Assembly (NCBI RefSeq): GCF_002871915.2
Contig: NZ_CP126958.1
Coordinates: 1,426,001-1,490,000 of the forward strand
Source of the DNA: Aerococcus loyolae
Lineage (GTDB): Bacteria; Bacillota; Bacilli; Lactobacillales; Aerococcaceae
Length of the DNA stretch: 64,000 nt
Reading direction: 5' to 3'
A model generated the notes under the pieces. The model was not told the origin of the DNA. It worked only from the letters and a program-made list of their open reading frames with translations, and did not search any database. Within the stretch, counting starts at the first letter, position 1; every line of letters begins with the position of its first letter. The position numbers and the translations under genes were made by a program. Shown one piece after another: positions 56,001 to 63,497 of this stretch.

Positions 56001-59000
56001 TTCCACAACTGGGCTCTTGCCGTCTTTGACTTCGCCAGTAGCCACTGGGTCTTTGGTCTTGTCGGCTTGGCCATCTTTAGCAGCTGGGTAGAACTTAATG
56101 GTAGTGACACCATTGTCGCCCTTTTCAACAACTGGGACGAAGGTCTTGCCGTCTGCGCCGTCTTTAACTTCGCCAGAAGCAACTGGATCTTTGCTCTTGT
56201 CAGCTTGGCCATCTTTACCAGTTGGGTAGAACTTGATCGTTGTCGTACCATCTTGACCTTTTTCAACAACTGGGGTAAAGGTCTTGCCGTCTTGGCCGTC
56301 CTTCACGGTGCCTTCAGCGACAGCTGGTTGACTTTCATCAGCCTTGCCAGTTTCTGGGTTCACTGGGTAGAACTTGATGGAGGTAGTGCCGTCTGCGCCC
56401 TTAGTGACAACCGGAGCAAAGGTCTTACCGTTTTCGCCGTTCTTACCGTCTTGACCTCTCTCACCTGGGTCACCTTTTTCACCCTTGTCGCCTTTAGCGC
56501 CGTCTTTGACTTCGCCAGTGGCAACTGGGGCTTGTTTGGTATCTGGCTCGCCAGTCTTAGGATCGACTGAGTAGAACTTGATGGTTGACACGCCCTCTTG
56601 ACCCTTAGTGATCACTGGAGCGTAGGTCTTACCGTCCTTGACTTCTGTTTCAGTTGGGGTACCGTCAACAACATTACCTTTTTCGTCACGAACTTGTGGG
56701 GTCACCTTGATGATCACACCGTCATTGGTATCGTTGCGGCGGGTTTCAACCTTAGGCGTTAGGCCGTCTTTACCGTCCTTAACCTCGCCAGTTGCGACTG
56801 GGTCTTTCGTTGTATCTGGTTGTTTAGTCTCTGGGTTAACAGGGTAGAACTTGATGGTGGTCTTACCATCTGCGCCCTTAGTCACAACAGGTGCAAAGGT
56901 CTGACCGTCGATCCCGTCTTTAACGAAGCTTTCGCTGATCACATCCTTGGTTTCTGGGTCCTTGACAACAATCTTGGTCCCTGGTTGCTTGCCTTCAATA
57001 CTTGGATCAGCATCTTCTACACGGCTGGTTTCAACGATTGGAGTCTTCCCATCTTTAACTTCACCCGTAGCGACTGGATCTTTGCTCTTGTCGGCTTGAC
57101 CCTCTGCATTAGCTGGGTAGAACTTGATGGTGGTGACACCGTCTTTGCCCTTCTCAACAACTGGAACAAAGGTCTTACCGTCTGTACCGTTCTTGCCGTC
57201 TAAGCCTTTCTCACCTTGGTCACCTTTTTCACCCTTGTCGCCTTTAGCCCCGTCCTGGACTTGGCCGGTGGCTACTGGTTCCTTGGTCGTATCAGCTTTA
57301 CCCTCTGCATTGGCTGGGTAGAACTTAATAGTAGTTACGCCATTGTCGCCTTTTTCAACGACTGGAACGTAAGTCTTGCCGTTTTCGCCGTTCTTGCCGT
57401 CTTTAACTTCCGTTTCAGTTGGCGTACCGTCTACGACATTGCCTTGAGCGTCACGAACTTGTGGGGTCACCTTGATAATGACACCATCGTTGGTATCGTT
57501 ACGGCGGGTTTCAACCTTAGGCGTTAAGCCGTCCTTACCGTTTTTCCCATCCTTAACTTCGCCAGTTGCGACAGGTTCTTGGGTCGTGTCTGGTTTCTTA
57601 GTTTCTGGGTTGACAGGATAGAACTTGATTGAAGTTGTGCCGTCTTCCCCCTTAGTGATAACAGGTGCATAAGTCTTCCCGTCTTGACCTGGGTCACCCT
57701 TGTCACCTTTAGCGCCGTCTTTGACTTGGCCTTCAGCGAATGGTTGCTTAGACTTATCAGGTTGGCCCGTTTGAGGATCCACTGGGTAGAATTTGATGGT
57801 GGTGACGCCGTCTTTGCCTTTTTCAACGACTGGCGCGTAAGTCAGTCCGTCATTGCCCTTGTCGCCTTTTTCACCGTCTTTAACGAAAGTTTCGCTTAAA
57901 GTTGCGCCGGTGGTTGGGTCCTTGAAGGTCACCTTAGCACCTGGTTGGTTCCCGTCTGTGTTTGGATCAGCGTCGTCCACACGAGTGGTTTCAACAAGAG
58001 GGCTCTTGCCGTCTTTACCAGGATCACCCTTGGCGCCATCTTTGACTTCGCTGGTCACAGGGTCACCAGTAACCACTTCACCCTGTTCATTGTATGAACG
58101 TGGGGTCAGGGTAATGATCACGCCATCGTTAGCTGGGTTCCGTTTAACATCCACTAATGGGCTTAAACCATCGCGGCCATTTTGACCTGGGTCACCTTTC
58201 TCACCCTTGTCACCCTTCACGCCATCTTTAACAAAGCTTTCGCTGAGGACTTCTTTGGTGACTGGATCTTTAATGGTGATTTTGGTGCCTGGTTGGTTGC
58301 CGTTTTCCTTAGGATCAGCGTCGTCCACACGGGTTGTTTCGATGAGTGGCGCCTTGCCGTCCTTACCGTCGTTAACTTCACCAGTTGCGACAGGGTTTTG
58401 ACTCTTATCGGCTTCTCCTGTTGGGGTAGCTGGGTAGAACTTGATGGTAGTGACACCATTTTCGCCCTTCTCTACAACTGGGACAAAAGTCTTGCCGTCA
58501 GCACCGTCTTGGCCTTTTTCGCCTTGGGCACCTTGAGCACCAGTTGCGCCGGTCGCGCCAGTTTCACCTTTCTCACCCTTTTCGCCATCTTTTACGACAC
58601 CTTCAGCGATTGGCTTTTGAGCCTTATCTGCTGTGCCATCTTCCTTGGCTGGGTAGAATTTAATGGTAGTTTGTTTCTTAGGCTCATCACGCTCAACAAC
58701 TGGAACGTAAGGCTTGCCATCCGCACCCTTTTCACCTTGGGCGCCGGTTGCACCTGTTTCACCCTTTTCGCCGTCTTTTACGATACCTTCAGCGACAGGG
58801 TTTTGGGTCTTGTCAGCTGTACCATCGGTATTAGCGGGGTAGAATTTGATGGTTGTTTGTTTGCCGGCCTCGTCGCGTTCAACCACTGGAACGTAGGACT
58901 TGCCGTCTGCACCATCTTTACCCTTCTCACCTTGGGCGCCGGTTGCACCTGTTTCACCCTTTTCGCCTTGAGGACCTTGGATACCTGGGTCACCTTTTTC

Positions 59001-62000
59001 ACCTTTAGCCCCATCTTGGACTTGGCCGGTTGCGACTGGTTTTTGTTTGGTATCTGCATTGCCATTCTTGTCAGCAGGGTAGAACTTGATGGTAGTTACG
59101 CCGTTGTCGCCCTTTTCAACAACAGGAACATAGGTCTTGCCGTCAGTCCCAGGAGCGCCATCTTTGACTTCGCTAGTGGTTGGCGTCCCGTTTTCAGGTT
59201 GACCTTGGGCATTGTAGTGGCGTGGCGTTACGGTGATGATAACCCCATCGTTAGCGTCATTACGACGAACATCAACCAGTGGGCTTAAGCCGTCACGGCC
59301 ATCCTTACCTGGAGTACCTTGTTCACCTTTTTCACCTTGGTCACCCTTAGGACCTTGAGCGCCGGTTTCACCCTTAGGACCCTGTGGACCTTGTGGACCT
59401 GCTTCGCCTTGAGGACCACGTTCACCATCTTTGACAACTCCTTGGGCTACTGGATCCTTACTTGTATCAGCAGAACCGTCAGCCTTGGCTGGGTAGAACT
59501 TGATGGTGGTTTCTTTCTTAGCTTCGTCGCGGCTTACAACCGGAACGAAAGATTTACCATCTTCGCCCTTGGCACCTTGAGCACCTGTTGCGCCGGTAGC
59601 ACCAGTTTCACCCTTAGCACCGTCTTTACCGTCTTTAACGACACCAGTTGCGACAGGGTTTTTAGTCGTGTCAGCCGTACCGTCAGTTTTAGCTGGGTAG
59701 AACTTAATAGTAGTTTCTTTCTTAGCTTCATCGCGGTCAACGACTGGAACGAAGGTTTTGCCGTCTTCGCCCTTTTCACCCTTGGCGCCTTGTGGTCCGG
59801 CTACGCCTGGATCACCTTTGTCACCTTTTGGACCTTGAGGACCGGCTACGCCTTGTTCGCCCTTTTCACCACGTGGACCTACTGCACCAGGTTCACCCTT
59901 ATCGCCTTTTGGTCCAGCGACACCAGGTTCACCTTTGTCACCCTTAGCACCGGTCTCACCTTTAGGCCCTTGTTGGCCATCATAAACAAAGGTTTCGTTA
60001 AGAGTTCTTCCACTTACTGGATCGATTACAGTAACCCTTGTTCCTGGACGGCCATCTTTAGTTCCACGTTCGGTTGTAATCTTAGGAGTACGTCCATCAC
60101 GGGGAACGATGGTCTTGCCTGGGCGACTAGTGCGATCGCCGTCACGTACAACAGCGGAGATTGTTTCTCCTTCTTTCAATGGAGGAACATCAGAAATTTG
60201 AAATTCACCATCAGGATTGGTACGTGTTTGGTAAGTTTTATTACCAACTGATACGGTAATAGTCTTGTTTGGTTCAGCTGTACCACTGATTGTAGTGTCA
60301 CCTGATAAACGAGGGTTAACTACTGGTGGCTCAATTGGTTGTTTTTGACCTTCAGGTAGGCCAACACCAATCAAAATTTCAGCGTCCACGACTGGTTTTT
60401 CTACCTCAGTTCGTGAATCAATCTCACCTATATCAATTCCCTTGTAGGTGCGAATTGTTTTAGTCGTTTTACTAATACCATCTTCACCACGACGTACTTC
60501 TTTACTTGATCCTACAGGTAATTCAGTAGTTGTTTTATAAATGGTTTGGAATCTAACTGGAACTTTTTCAACTTTTTTACGAGTACCGAAGTTAGCATCT
60601 GGATTTAAGTCACCTTGTTGGATACGAGTGTTATAGAAATAGTTACGCCGTGTTTCAGGGTCAACGTCTCCCTTTTGATCAGACTGATTAAACATTCCGA
60701 TAGTTGCTTTATAATCTAACTTACTATTCCAATCCTTAACAGGAACAGAAAAATTAAATACGAGTGAATTATTTTGTCTAGCATGTTGATTGGCTAATGC
60801 ATATCCAGCCTGGATTGATAGCCCAGTATATCCAGTTGCCGCACCTTTCTTCAATTGAAAATTCCTAGGTTTTAAAAATTTATTTCCTGGAACAACAGTA
60901 GTTGTCCCCGTTATGCCTCCCGCAGGAACAGCAAATCCTTCACCTAGATCAATACCAAAACGAGCGTTGTGTTCTTGTGACCCTAAACCTTCTAGCCCGT
61001 TAGGTCCGACATTGTAAGTTAATTCAAAATCAACTTTATTGGCTGCTCGATTGGGGATAGCTTTCAAAGTGTAACTAGCAGGTGCTCCACCTGTCCCCCA
61101 TACAATCCCATCACCCTTATGAGTAATCGGCGTATTCGCATTTCCTAAGGCAACAGGGGCTCCACCAACTCGCACTTCACTTGGAGTTTCAGGTGCTGCA
61201 TAGAAGGCAAAGCCTGTGCGGCGTTTATCACCTGCGTATTGGACGCCGGCCTTGGAGACTTCTTCCATCAACTGGCGACCGTTGCTGACTTTAGATAAGT
61301 CAACATTCTTAACGATACCGTCGATTTCTTCGTCGGTGTAGATGTCCTTGAGTTCTGTTCTAAGAGCTTCTTGAGGATTGGCTGCCCCTAAGATTCTCTT
61401 AGCTAAACGGTCGAGGCCTGCATCACGGGCAGCTTCTGCAGAAGCACCTGGGATTTCAGCACCTTCAGCTGCCGCATAGTTTCCTGCTTGGCTTTGAGGC
61501 GTTTCTTTTTTAGATTTGTCTGACAATTCACCCACTTCTGGGGAGGCAGTGTCAGCTGCTTTTTCTTCTTTGTTTTCTTTAGCCTGGTCAGCTTCAGCTG
61601 GGGCTTGAGCCTTGTCTTCAGCTGCTGAATCTTCTGTTACTTCTTCAGTCTTAGCTGGAGTTTCCTCAACAGGTGTTACTTCTGCTGCTGGAACGACTTC
61701 AGCCGCTGGGGCTGGTTCTGTTTCAGCCTTATCACTAACAGAATCTGCCGGAGCATTCGCTTCAAATTTTTCTACATTTTCATTCTTTGCGGCATTTTCC
61801 AGTATGGCACTAGTATCAGCCGTAAGCGTGTGGGCAGAATCTGCTGGAAGTGAGGCTTCCTCTGTATGGACTTCATTAGCGGCAGCGCGAACTACCGAAG
61901 CGTCTCCTATAAAGAGTAAACCCACCGCAACAGCGACTGAGGCCACTCCTATATTCAAACGTTTAATGCTGTAGCGGTAATAGCGATTGCTATTTTTCTC

Positions 62001-62033
62001 CCGTAACAACTTAAAATTATTTTTTCCAACCAT
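50046..62033 (-). CDS. Giant LPXTG-anchored surface protein with collagen-like linkers and repeated modules
   Basis: 3995 residues in one frame. Order: YSIRK-like signal (YRYSIKRLNIGVASVAVAVG, residues 19-38); Ala/Glu-rich region to about 200; a unique non-repeated head (about 200-480); a G5-like domain (484-555); an Ig-like unit (TISGTAEPNKTITVSVGN); collagen-like GXX tracts from 683; then a long mosaic of repeated modules to about 3780; Pro-rich wall-spanning repeats (3794-3932); LPATG at 3962-3966, membrane helix and KNNKED tail. By eye the mosaic holds about 29 copies of an IKFYP module, nine of a KITVKDPETG module, eight of an HTITIKNPDG module, five of RRNDANDGVII and five of an EF-hand-like module. 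Sortase should fix it to the wall, and adhesion is likely from the layout. The RBS is weak (GAAAGTAG). Long antisense frames here are shadows. Confidence 0.95.
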   Translation of the reverse strand: MVGKNNFKLLREKNSNRYYRYSIKRLNIGVASVAVAVGLLFIGDASVVRAAANEVHTEEASLPADSAHTLTADTSAILENAAKNENVEKFEANAPADSVSDKAETEPAPAAEVVPAAEVTPVEETPAKTEEVTEDSAAEDKAQAPAEADQAKENKEEKAADTASPEVGELSDKSKKETPQSQAGNYAAAEGAEIPGASAEAARDAGLDRLAKRILGAANPQEALRTELKDIYTDEEIDGIVKNVDLSKVSNGRQLMEEVSKAGVQYAGDKRRTGFAFYAAPETPSEVRVGGAPVALGNANTPITHKGDGIVWGTGGAPASYTLKAIPNRAANKVDFELTYNVGPNGLEGLGSQEHNARFGIDLGEGFAVPAGGITGTTTVVPGNKFLKPRNFQLKKGAATGYTGLSIQAGYALANQHARQNNSLVFNFSVPVKDWNSKLDYKATIGMFNQSDQKGDVDPETRRNYFYNTRIQQGDLNPDANFGTRKKVEKVPVRFQTIYKTTTELPVGSSKEVRRGEDGISKTTKTIRTYKGIDIGEIDSRTEVEKPVVDAEILIGVGLPEGQKQPIEPPVVNPRLSGDTTISGTAEPNKTITVSVGNKTYQTRTNPDGEFQISDVPPLKEGETISAVVRDGDRTSRPGKTIVPRDGRTPKITTERGTKDGRPGTRVTVIDPVSGRTLNETFVYDGQQGPKGETGAKGDKGEPGVAGPKGDKGEPGAVGPRGEKGEQGVAGPQGPKGDKGDPGVAGPQGAKGEKGEDGKTFVPVVDRDEAKKETTIKFYPAKTDGTADTTKNPVATGVVKDGKDGAKGETGATGATGAQGAKGEDGKSFVPVVSRDEAKKETTIKFYPAKADGSADTSKDPVAQGVVKDGERGPQGEAGPQGPQGPKGETGAQGPKGDQGEKGEQGTPGKDGRDGLSPLVDVRRNDANDGVIITVTPRHYNAQGQPENGTPTTSEVKDGAPGTDGKTYVPVVEKGDNGVTTIKFYPADKNGNADTKQKPVATGQVQDGAKGEKGDPGIQGPQGEKGETGATGAQGEKGKDGADGKSYVPVVERDEAGKQTTIKFYPANTDGTADKTQNPVAEGIVKDGEKGETGATGAQGEKGADGKPYVPVVERDEPKKQTTIKFYPAKEDGTADKAQKPIAEGVVKDGEKGEKGETGATGATGAQGAQGEKGQDGADGKTFVPVVEKGENGVTTIKFYPATPTGEADKSQNPVATGEVNDGKDGKAPLIETTRVDDADPKENGNQPGTKITIKDPVTKEVLSESFVKDGVKGDKGEKGDPGQNGRDGLSPLVDVKRNPANDGVIITLTPRSYNEQGEVVTGDPVTSEVKDGAKGDPGKDGKSPLVETTRVDDADPNTDGNQPGAKVTFKDPTTGATLSETFVKDGEKGDKGNDGLTYAPVVEKGKDGVTTIKFYPVDPQTGQPDKSKQPFAEGQVKDGAKGDKGDPGQDGKTYAPVITKGEDGTTSIKFYPVNPETKKPDTTQEPVATGEVKDGKNGKDGLTPKVETRRNDTNDGVIIKVTPQVRDAQGNVVDGTPTETEVKDGKNGENGKTYVPVVEKGDNGVTTIKFYPANAEGKADTTKEPVATGQVQDGAKGDKGEKGDQGEKGLDGKNGTDGKTFVPVVEKGKDGVTTIKFYPANAEGQADKSKDPVATGEVKDGKTPIVETSRVEDADPSIEGKQPGTKIVVKDPETKDVISESFVKDGIDGQTFAPVVTKGADGKTTIKFYPVNPETKQPDTTKDPVATGEVKDGKDGLTPKVETRRNDTNDGVIIKVTPQVRDEKGNVVDGTPTETEVKDGKTYAPVITKGQEGVSTIKFYSVDPKTGEPDTKQAPVATGEVKDGAKGDKGEKGDPGERGQDGKNGENGKTFAPVVTKGADGTTSIKFYPVNPETGKADESQPAVAEGTVKDGQDGKTFTPVVEKGQDGTTTIKFYPTGKDGQADKSKDPVASGEVKDGADGKTFVPVVEKGDNGVTTIKFYPAAKDGQADKTKDPVATGEVKDGKSPVVETTRVEDADPTTEGNQPGTKVTVKDPETGNVISESFVKDGEKGEKGDKGTDGKSPVVETTRVEDADPTTEGNQPGTKVTVKDPETGNVISESFVKDGNDGQSYAPVVKKGEDGTTSIKFYPVDPKTGKADESKPAVAEGTVKDGVNGKSAYTTVVEGPNAAGEPGQWIINYFDKNGDGQFTDDEIVSTQFVRNGKDGKDGKDGKTYAPVVEKGADGTTSIKFYPVNPETGKADTTQPAVAEGTVKDGQDGKTFAPVLEKGKDGETTIKFYPVNPETKQPDTTQAPVAEGKVKDGKDGKDGLSPKIETRRNDANDGVIIKVTPQVRDEQGNVVDGTPSETEVKDGQNGKTYAPVVTKGQDGTTSIKFYPVNPETGKADTDQPAVAEGTVKDGADGKTFAPVVEKGADGTTTIKFYPVDPKTGQPDTSQAAVAEGAVKDGKSAYTTVVEGPNAANEPGRWIINYFDKNGDGKFTDDEVVSAQFVRDGKDGKDGADGKTYAPVLTKGADGTTTIKFYPVDPKTGEPDTKQAPVATGEVKDGAKGDDGKSFAPVVEKGADGTTTIKFYPVDPKTGKADTTQAPVAEGSVKDGKSAYTTVVEGPNAAGEPGRWIINYYDKNADGKFTDDEVVSAQFVRDGKDGKTYAPVVTKGEDGETTIKFYPVDPKTGKADESQPAVAEGTVKDGKDGKAPVVETERVEDLDPNTPGKQAGTKITVKDPETGKVISETFVKDGQDGKSPEVTTKDNGNGSHTITIKNPDGTTTSTTVKDGAKGDKGEKGQDGTNGVDGKTYAPVVEKGQDGTTTIKFYPVDPKTGKVDKSQEPVATGEVKDGAKGAAGQDGKSAYTTVVTGPNEAGEQGQWIINYYDKNGDGKFTDDEVVSAKFVRDGKDGKSPEVTAKDNGNGTHTITIKNPDGTSTTTTVKDGKDGKAPVVETSRVEDADPNTPDNQPGTKITVKDPDTGKVINETFVKDGKDGKDGLDGKTFAPVVEKGADGTTTIKFYPVNKETGKPDTSQPAVAEGTVKDGKDGQSYAPVVEKGQDGTTTIKFYPVDPKTGKADTTQPAVAEGAVKDGANGKSAYTTVVEGPNAAGEPGRWIINYFDKNNDGKFTDDEVVSAQFVRDGKDGQSPTVEVKDNGDGTHTITTKNPDGSVNSTTTVKNGKDGKSPVVESTRVEDADPNTPDNQPGTKITVKDPETGKVISETFVKDGVNGKDGKDGKNGIDGKSFAPVVEKGADGTTTIKFYPVDPKTGKPDTTQPAVAEGTVKDGKDGKSPVVEASRVDDLDPNTPGNQAGTKIIVKDPETGAVVHESYVKDGQDGKSPEITSKDNGDGTHTITIKDPSGTVTTTTVKDGKNGKDGRDGIDGKSFAPVVEKGQDGTTTIKFYPVDPKTGKPDTTHAPVAEGSVKDGKDGKSPEVTTKDNGDGTHTITIKNPDGTTTTTTVKDGKDGKTPEVGVKDNGDGSHTITIKNPDGTTTTTTVRDGIDGKTFAPVVEKGQDGTTTIKFYPVDPKTGKPDTSQPAVAEGSVKDGRDGKDGKDGKSPQVSIRNNNDGSHTITIKNPDGTTTNTTVKDGKDGKSPEVSVKDNGDGSHTITIKNPDGTTTTTTVKDGKDGRDGKDGKDGRSERIRTEKGKDSQGNEGVWVIITDDKGNELSREFIRDGKTPSVKVEEGKNSRGESGQWIIVFDGDGNEVSREFVRDGKDGASSSLETVPGKNEKGESGLWVIVKDGQGKESSRHFVRDGKDGKDGKDGRSVQKIYNRQGKLIIIFSDHTTEEIEIPCCKPCPESPRTPNPGDPTPNVPNKPDTPKPGEPKVPGDPKPGVPSVPGDPEKPGQPDQPEVPEPGEPEEPGQPDQPEVPVPGEPKEPGQPDQPEVPESGDPEKPGQPNQPEVPVPGDPTPEVPNVPAEPRPEVPNQPSDPAPQVPGQADPDNSFKTKDNESVTNKEQDGQNKQASLPATGAEVTSAMTVIIASLLLSSGALLVKNNKED
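50330..50541 (-). repeat. 51-bp proline-rich wall-spanning repeats
   Basis: Four units with a strict 51-bp (17-residue) period starting at 50338, 50389, 50440 and 50491, encoding PGQPDQPEVPEPGEPEE-like sequence next to the sorting signal. Small differences between units change only a few residues. Confidence 0.85.
50740..58480 (-). repeat. Mosaic of repeated protein modules inside the giant gene
   Basis: Blocks of about 110-150 bp encoding five or six module families alternate in changing order, nearly always joined by a (K/R)DG(K/Q/A)DG linker. One pair of blocks (55726-55853 and 55897-56024) is almost identical at 171-bp spacing, a recent duplication. Confidence 0.9.
52674..55487 (-). repeat. 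Five copies of an EF-hand-loop module
   Basis: The loop DKNGDGKFTDDE or a close variant is encoded at 52674-52709, 53379-53414, 54129-54164, 54579-54614 and 55452-55487. Asp1, Asn3, Asp5, Gly6, a hydrophobic residue at 8 and Glu12 match the canonical calcium-binding loop. Each sits in a module starting SAYTTVVEGPN and containing WIINY. Confidence 0.85.
58490..59985 (-). repeat. Collagen-like Gly-X-X tracts
   Basis: Several runs of GXX triplets, such as GPKGETGAKGDKGEPG, interleaved with the first IKFYP modules. The longest uninterrupted runs lie at about 59780-59985 and 59290-59435. Charged KGD/KGE triplets are typical of bacterial collagen-like proteins, where they stabilise a triple helix without hydroxyproline. 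Confidence 0.88.
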
Positions 62034-62464
62034 TTTTTCAACTACTTTCTCTATAGCTAGCTAATTAACGTAACATTTTCTATTGGCTCGGGTGACAGTA
62101 AAACTTTCACCCTGCCAGTTAAGCAAAAAAATTTAAGGTTTACTAGGTCAATTAGGTATTTTTAATAAAAAAACATTTTTGTACTCAAATTATTATTTTA
62201 TAAAAAAATCGATAAATCGCCAAATAACAGCGTTTATCGATAGTTATATAAATTTTATTTAATAATCGTAAATATCTGATGTACAATTTATTGCATTTTT
62301 TCAACCGGATTGAATGTCCTTTAATATAGAAAACATGTAATAATTTGTACCATTTATTATAAAAAACATATAAATCGCCTACATATTGAGACGCTGATAT
62401 ACATATTTGTACTTATCAAAATACAATCAACAGGTACAAAAATAATGTTTATAAAATGCAAAAT
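62034..62464 (-). promoter_or_regulatory. Long AT-rich upstream region of the surface-protein gene
   Basis: About 430 bp with no gene. It contains an inverted repeat ATCGATAAATCGC / GCGTTTATCGAT (62208-62241) and repeated TTTGTAC or its complement at 62178, 62345, 62406 and 62434. These may be regulator sites; I could not place a convincing -35/-10 pair by eye among the many A/T runs. Confidence 0.55.
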
Positions 62465-62512
62465 AGAAAAAGCCCTCTGGACTTTCTTATAAAAAAGAGA
62501 GTCTAGAGGGCT
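62465..62512 (-). terminator. Terminator of the nucleoside hydrolase gene
   Basis: AGCCCTCTAGACTCTC and GAAAGTCCAGAGGGCT followed by TTTTTC on the minus strand. Confidence 0.87.
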
Positions 62513-62534
62513 CGATGGATTACTTATATAGTTT

Positions 62535-63497
62535 TTATGAAGGGAGTTTTGCTTCCAAATTGCTAAATGCCTCCATAAGCTGATTAAAATAACGCTTGCG
62601 ATTAATTTTCATCACTACTCGCGCAGTAGTCACCTGGTTGAAACGCCCCTCCAAGTCAGCCACACAGAGTCCCTGGACCAGGTCACTGTCTGTCACAATG
62701 GTCATAGCAGTCAAGGGCGCCTCCTCCACAAAGTCAGGGTCATAGTAGACCATAAAGGCCATGACATCATGGATAACACAACCGGGTAAGTTCTCCCGCT
62801 CTTGGTAGGTTTTAATCTGACCATCAAATAAGGCGTGAAAGAGACGGGCTAATTTAGGAAAGTTTTGCTCAATTTTTCCAATGATTTCAGGGCTAAAGAC
62901 CGCCTGGTAACTGGCATCCAAACCACACATGGTAATCGGATTTTGAGGACCAATTTGTTGATAGACCTTCTGAGCTGACTGAGCGTCATAGCCATAGTTA
63001 AATTCCGTCACCGGCGTCAGCTTGCCTTTATAGATGCCACCGCCCATAGAATAGACCTGACCCAAGTCATTCACTAAGTCGGGTGCTTTTTCTAGACAGC
63101 GCCCTAAATTGGTTAGTGGGCCTAGGGTCAAGATATCCACCTTTTGAAGCGACTGCTTAACCGTATTAATAATAAAGTCAACCGCACTTTCCTCAGCGAG
63201 TAAAGCTTTATTATCCGGGAGGTCTAAACTACCCATTCCCCTCCCTCCGTGATAGGCTTGGCGCTGGCTCGCTTTAATGACCGGGTTCTGACTGCTATAG
63301 GCTGAACCGGGGTATACCGGAGTGTTTAACCCTAGATAATTGACCAAGCTAGTGGCATTATCATTAATCTGATCTAAGGGCTGGTTTCCCTGAACCGTTG
63401 TGAGGCCAAGGACTTTGATATCAGGCTGGCTGAGAGCGAGTAAGATAGCCAGGCTGTCATCCGTACCGGGATCGGTATCAATAATCACTTGTCGCAT
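62535..63497 (-). CDS. Inosine-uridine-preferring nucleoside hydrolase family protein
   Basis: 320 residues. The calcium-binding N-terminus IIDTDPGTDDSLAILLA is the family signature, with further ligand segments LTLGPLTNLGRCL, SMGGGIYKGKLTPVTEFNYG and HDVMAFMVYYDPDF. It splits ribonucleosides into ribose and base for salvage, or a related N-glycoside. The start was set at ATG 63497 (MRQVIIDTDPG), with CAGGAGG upstream. It overlaps the preceding gene by 20 bases, so the two are coupled. Confidence 0.92.
   Translation of the reverse strand: MRQVIIDTDPGTDDSLAILLALSQPDIKVLGLTTVQGNQPLDQINDNATSLVNYLGLNTPVYPGSAYSSQNPVIKASQRQAYHGGRGMGSLDLPDNKALLAEESAVDFIINTVKQSLQKVDILTLGPLTNLGRCLEKAPDLVNDLGQVYSMGGGIYKGKLTPVTEFNYGYDAQSAQKVYQQIGPQNPITMCGLDASYQAVFSPEIIGKIEQNFPKLARLFHALFDGQIKTYQERENLPGCVIHDVMAFMVYYDPDFVEEAPLTAMTIVTDSDLVQGLCVADLEGRFNQVTTARVVMKINRKRYFNQLMEAFSNLEAKLPS

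Noticed and set aside
50740..59990. Possible fusion of several genes or assembly artefact in the giant gene.
   Set aside because: One continuous frame runs from a YSIRK-like signal to an LPATG sorting signal, with no internal stop or frame change. Copy number could still be misassembled, but the gene itself is real.
51105..60251. Long open frames on the + strand inside the surface-protein gene (up to 951 codons at 52590-55445).
   Set aside because: They are antisense to a clear, repeat-rich coding frame. Gly-Asp-Lys-rich repeats leave few stops on the other strand. The products have no family look, no RBS pattern and merely mirror the modules.
62208..62241. Replication or att-like site suggested by the ATCGATAAA palindrome.
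   Set aside because: Single copy, no integrase, no dnaA-type boxes in series; best left as a possible operator.
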